From the NCBI RefSeq assembly GCF_000717915.1, contig NZ_JOCX01000004.1, forward strand, positions 186,001-250,000: DNA of 64,000 bases. The letters run 5' to 3'. The stretch is from Streptomyces sp. NRRL S-244 (GTDB lineage Bacteria; Actinomycetota; Actinomycetes; Streptomycetales; Streptomycetaceae). The translations under genes and the position numbers were made by a program. The notes under the pieces are model-generated. The model was not told the DNA's origin and ran no database searches. It worked only from the letters and a program-made list of their open reading frames with translations. Below are positions 61,049 to 64,000 of the stretch, piece after piece (position 1 is the first letter of the stretch; every line of letters begins with the position of its first letter).

Positions 61049-62578
61049 CTAGATGTCGCGGAAGATTTCGATCTGGGCGCCCACCGAGTTGAGGCGTTCC
61101 GCGAGTTCTTCGTAGCCGCGGTTGATGACGTAGACGTTGCGCAGGACCGAGGTGCCTTCGGCCGCCATCATCGCCAGGAGGACGACCACCGCCGGGCGGA
61201 GGGCCGGCGGGCACATCATCTCCGCCGCGCGCCAGCGCGTCGGGCCCTCGACCAGGACGCGGTGCGGGTCCAGGAGCTGGAGGCGGCCGCCGAGGCGGTT
61301 GAGGTCCGTCAGGTAGATGGCCCGGTTGTCGTACACCCAGTCGTGGATCAGGGTCTGGCCCTGGGCCGAGGCCGCGATGGCCGCGAAGAACGGGACGTTG
61401 TCGATGTTCAGCCCGGGGAACGGCATCGGGTGGATCTTGTCGATCGGGGCTTCGAGCTTCGAGGGGCGGACCGTCAGGTCGACCAGGCGGGTACGGCCGT
61501 TGTCCGCCGTGTACTCCGCCGAGCGGTCGTGGTCGAGGCCCATCTCCTCCAGTACCGCGAGCTCGATCTCCATGAACTCGATCGGGACCCGGCGGATCGT
61601 CAGCTCCGACTCCGTGACCACCGCGGCGGCGACCAGGCTCATCGCCTCGACCGGGTCCTCGGAGGGGGAGTAGTCCACGTCCACGTCGATGTTCGGGATG
61701 CCGTGGACGGTCAGCGTCGTCGTGCCGATGCCGTCCACGCGCACGCCGAGCGCCTCCAGGAAGAAGCACAGGTCCTGGACCATGTAGTTGGAGGAGGCGT
61801 TGCGGATGACGGTGGCGCCGTCGTGCCGGGCGGCGGCCAGCAGCGCGTTCTCGGTGACCGTGTCCCCGCGCTCGGTCAGCACGATCGGGCGGCCGGGGGA
61901 GACCCCCGCCTCGACCTTCGCGTGGTAGATGCCCTCGGTCGCCGTGATGTCCAGGCCGAAGCGGCGCAGCGCGATCATGTGGGGCTCGATGGTGCGGGTG
62001 CCGAGGTCGCAGCCGCCGGCGTACGGCAGGCGGAACTGGTCCATCCGGTGCAGCAGCGGGCCCAGGAACATGATGATGCTCCGGGTGCGCCGGGCCGCGT
62101 CCGCGTCCATGGCGTCCATGTCGAGGCGGGCCGGCGGGACGATCTCCAGGTCCACGCCCTCGTTGATCCACCGGGTCCGGACACCGATGGAGTTCAGGAC
62201 TTCGAGGAGCCGGTAGACCTCCTCGATGCGGGCGACCCGGCGCAGCACCGTACGGCCCTTGTTGAGCAGGGAGGCGCACAGCAGCGCCACGCAGGCGTTC
62301 TTGCTCGTCTTGACGTCGATGGCGCCGGACAGCCGGCGGCCGCCGACGACCCGCAGATGCATCGGGCCGGCGTAGCCCAGAGAGACGATCTCGCTGTCGA
62401 GAGCTTCACCGATTCGGGCGATCATCTCAAGGCTGATGTTCTGGTTGCCGCGCTCGATCCGGTTCACGGCGCTCTGGCTGGTGCCCAGCGCGTCCGCGAG
62501 TTGACTCTGCGTCCAGCCCCGGTGCTGACGGGCGTCACGGATGAGCTTGCCGATGCGTACGAGGTAGTCGTCTGCCAT
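61049..62578 (-). CDS. XRE helix-turn-helix domain fused to a MurA-like enolpyruvyl transferase
   Basis: A 509-residue fusion. Residues 5-68 are an XRE/Cro-type HTH (TQSQLADALGTSQSAVNRIERGNQNISLEMIARIGEAL). Residues 73-509 are an EPSP-synthase/MurA fold: HLRVVGGRRLSGAIDVKTSKNA, then the loop AGGCDLGTRTIEPH with the active-site-type Cys190. The usual UDP-GlcNAc-binding Asn in KTSKNA is present. It could therefore be a catalytically able MurA carrying a DNA-binding domain. A palindrome directly upstream may be its operator. I recall a similar fusion in other Streptomyces as an additional MurA paralogue. Confidence 0.87.
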   Translation of the reverse strand: MADDYLVRIGKLIRDARQHRGWTQSQLADALGTSQSAVNRIERGNQNISLEMIARIGEALDSEIVSLGYAGPMHLRVVGGRRLSGAIDVKTSKNACVALLCASLLNKGRTVLRRVARIEEVYRLLEVLNSIGVRTRWINEGVDLEIVPPARLDMDAMDADAARRTRSIIMFLGPLLHRMDQFRLPYAGGCDLGTRTIEPHMIALRRFGLDITATEGIYHAKVEAGVSPGRPIVLTERGDTVTENALLAAARHDGATVIRNASSNYMVQDLCFFLEALGVRVDGIGTTTLTVHGIPNIDVDVDYSPSEDPVEAMSLVAAAVVTESELTIRRVPIEFMEIELAVLEEMGLDHDRSAEYTADNGRTRLVDLTVRPSKLEAPIDKIHPMPFPGLNIDNVPFFAAIAASAQGQTLIHDWVYDNRAIYLTDLNRLGGRLQLLDPHRVLVEGPTRWRAAEMMCPPALRPAVVVLLAMMAAEGTSVLRNVYVINRGYEELAERLNSVGAQIEIFRDI

Positions 62579-62589
62579 GGGTGCACCGT

Positions 62590-62605
62590 ATCTCAGATAT
62601 GAGAT
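62590..62605. promoter_or_regulatory. Dyad directly upstream of the HTH-MurA gene
   Basis: ATCTCA-GATA-TGAGAT lies 11-27 bases before the ATG at 62578, a typical size and spacing for an XRE-type dimer site and A/T-rich compared with its surroundings. Likely autoregulatory. Confidence 0.6.
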
Positions 62606-62719
62606 GCCCCCTGCGTCGGGTGTGGCAGACGGGTGTTACCGACCGTCAGGTCCACCCGCCTCCCAACACACCACTCCAACACATCATTCCTATTACGGAC
62701 ATCCAGCCCATTGTGCCGA

Positions 62720-64000
62720 TCAGTGGCCACACGCGTGGTGGCGGCCGCCGTGCACCGCCGCGTACGCGGCCGGGCGCGGTCCGGACCCCGCCCGGGCCGC
62801 CCGGGCCGCCGTGGCGCGGCCCGCCGCCGAGTCCGCGTCGTGCACCAGCCGGCCGCCGACCAGGGTCATCCGTACGCCGGTCCCGCTGATGTCGGCCACC
62901 GGACAGCGGGTCACATCCCGGTCCAGCAGCACCAGGTCCGCCGCCTTGCCCGGCTCCACCGTCCCCGTCAGCCCCTCCTGCCTCAGCTGCCACGCCGTCC
63001 CGGCCGTGTGCATCCGCAGCACCGAGCTCCGGCTCAGCCCCTCCAGCTCCCGGTACAGCTCGCCCGTCCCGTACGCGCCCTGCCGGTCGATCGCGGTCCG
63101 CAGCTGGTTCCACACCTGGAGCGCGTCCACCGGCCAGTCCGAGCCGCCGGTCAGCCGGGCCCCCGCCCGCTCCAGGCTGCGCGCCGGATACATCCACCGG
63201 TGGCGCTCCGGACCGATGTACGGGAGCAGCGCGTCCATCGTCCAGGTGTCCTGCGCCGCCCACTGGAGCTGCATGCACGCCGCGACGCCCAGCTGCGCGA
63301 ACCGCCGCAGATCCGCCGGGTCCACGATCTGCAGGTGGGCGACGGCGTTGCGCGCGTCCCGCTGCCCGGTCACCCGGCGGGCGTACGCGTATCCGTCCAA
63401 AGCGGTCCGTACCGCCCGGTCTCCGAGCCCGTGGGCATGCAGCTGCCAGCCGGCCTTGTTGAACGCCGCCGTCAGCCGGCCGTAGTCGGCCGCCGAGGTG
63501 TACAGCTCGCCCCGGTTCGCCGTCGGCTTCCCGTTCCCGTCCAGGTACGGCTCCAGCAGCGCGGCCGTCTGCGCCGGGTACTCGATGACCCCGTCCAGGA
63601 ACACCTTGACCATCCCGAACCGCAGACCCCGTACCCCCTCGAACTCCTTGCGCAGCCCGCGCGCGTACGCCAGCGCGCCCGCCGGGTCCTTGGTCTGCCC
63701 GGCGTCGAGCCGGATCGCGGGAACGATCCGCTGCGGCAGCTTCCCCGCCGCCGCCAGGGCCTGGTAGAGCTCCAGCTCGTGCCGCCCGACCAGGGCGTCC
63801 ATCATCGTGGTGACCCCGGACGCCGCCGCCAGCTCCAGCACCTTCGCGCAGGCCGCGACCAGTTCGGCCCGGGAGGGCTCCGGGATGTGCCGCTTCACCA
63901 AGTCCTGCGCGTCGTCCTTCAGGACGCCCGTCGGCTGCCCGTCCGGCCCCTTCACGATCCGGCCGCCGACCGGGTCCGGGGTGGCCGCCGTGATCCCGGC
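62720..64000 (-). CDS. Amidohydrolase family protein (YtcJ-like), 5'-truncated
   Basis: The last 426 or so residues of an amidohydrolase-3 family metal-dependent hydrolase; the gene enters from the right edge, so the N-terminal HxH motif is missing. Visible parts are GVTTMMDALVGRHELELY, the Lys-containing FGMVKVFLDGVIEYP, QLHAHGLGDRAV (metal His), VAHLQIVDP and LTGGSDWPVDALQVW (metal Asp). The C-terminus is a His-rich tail (GGRHHACGH). Amide or ester hydrolysis; substrate unknown. Confidence 0.87.
   Translation of the reverse strand, partial: AGITAATPDPVGGRIVKGPDGQPTGVLKDDAQDLVKRHIPEPSRAELVAACAKVLELAAASGVTTMMDALVGRHELELYQALAAAGKLPQRIVPAIRLDAGQTKDPAGALAYARGLRKEFEGVRGLRFGMVKVFLDGVIEYPAQTAALLEPYLDGNGKPTANRGELYTSAADYGRLTAAFNKAGWQLHAHGLGDRAVRTALDGYAYARRVTGQRDARNAVAHLQIVDPADLRRFAQLGVAACMQLQWAAQDTWTMDALLPYIGPERHRWMYPARSLERAGARLTGGSDWPVDALQVWNQLRTAIDRQGAYGTGELYRELEGLSRSSVLRMHTAGTAWQLRQEGLTGTVEPGKAADLVLLDRDVTRCPVADISGTGVRMTLVGGRLVHDADSAAGRATAARAARAGSGPRPAAYAAVHGGRHHACGH

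Noticed and set aside
1..64000. tRNA, rRNA, insertion sequences or prophage genes
   Set aside because: None recognised by eye on either strand; an RNA-gene search program would be needed to exclude tRNAs formally.

Overview
The window is about 64 kb of very high-GC DNA with strongly G/C-biased third codon positions. GTG and TTG starts are common and genes are often coupled by 1-4 base overlaps. Several genes have an actinobacterial -10 box 6-7 bases before the start codon, as expected of leaderless mRNAs. Together with an F420-type luciferase-family oxidoreductase, SepF-like, Pnkp/Hen1, PaaX and a DmdR/IdeR-type iron box, this points to a Streptomyces or close relative. No rRNA, tRNA, CRISPR array, insertion sequence or phage gene was recognised.

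Left part (1-24 kb). A truncated mutB and complete mutA (methylmalonyl-CoA mutase) are followed by a 950-base gene-poor stretch and a six-gene organosulfur operon (TauD-like dioxygenase, FMN reductase, sulfonate-type ABC transporter, FMNH2-dependent monooxygenase). That operon is preceded by a candidate leaderless Cys-containing mini-ORF. Then come a quinone-oxidoreductase-like gene, a DUF2470 gene with an iron box, a short SepF-like protein, an ATPase-MazG pair, an F420-type oxidoreductase next to homocysteine S-methyltransferase, a PASTA-like membrane protein, the Hen1-Pnkp RNA repair operon, and an arginine deiminase plus ornithine carbamoyltransferase pair.

Middle part (25-33.7 kb). A CoA-dependent aromatic acid cluster resembles aerobic 2-aminobenzoyl-CoA (anthranilate) degradation: enoyl-CoA hydratase, fused FAD monooxygenase/old-yellow-enzyme reductase, aryl-CoA ligase, acyl-CoA dehydrogenase, RidA and a PaaX regulator. 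A GNAT gene and a small membrane protein gene sit inside it.

Right-centre part (33.7-58.6 kb). This is the most interesting region: a contiguous collagen-to-hydroxyproline utilisation island. It holds a secreted M9 collagenase, an aminopeptidase P, a three-part D-hydroxyproline dehydrogenase, a DHDPS-family deaminase, two proline racemase/hydroxyproline epimerase paralogues, a pyrroline-carboxylate-reductase-like protein, a GntR/FCD regulator, a complete peptide ABC importer and a DPP-IV-type S9 peptidase. A 12-base operator-like motif (approximately GTGANATNNYAC) lies at six promoters of this island. The collagenase and peptide-importer promoters are identical over 32 bases, with the motif between the -35 and -10 boxes. 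I infer that one regulator, probably the GntR protein, controls extracellular collagen digestion, peptide uptake, Pro-X and X-Pro cleavage and hydroxyproline breakdown. The last enzyme, 2-oxoglutarate semialdehyde dehydrogenase, is not in the window.

Right end (58.6-64 kb). A cytochrome P450, a PASTA/excalibur lipoprotein, an XRE helix-turn-helix domain fused to a MurA-like enolpyruvyl transferase with a palindrome next to its start, and a truncated amidohydrolase. All assignments come from reading motifs and context by eye; no database search was possible.
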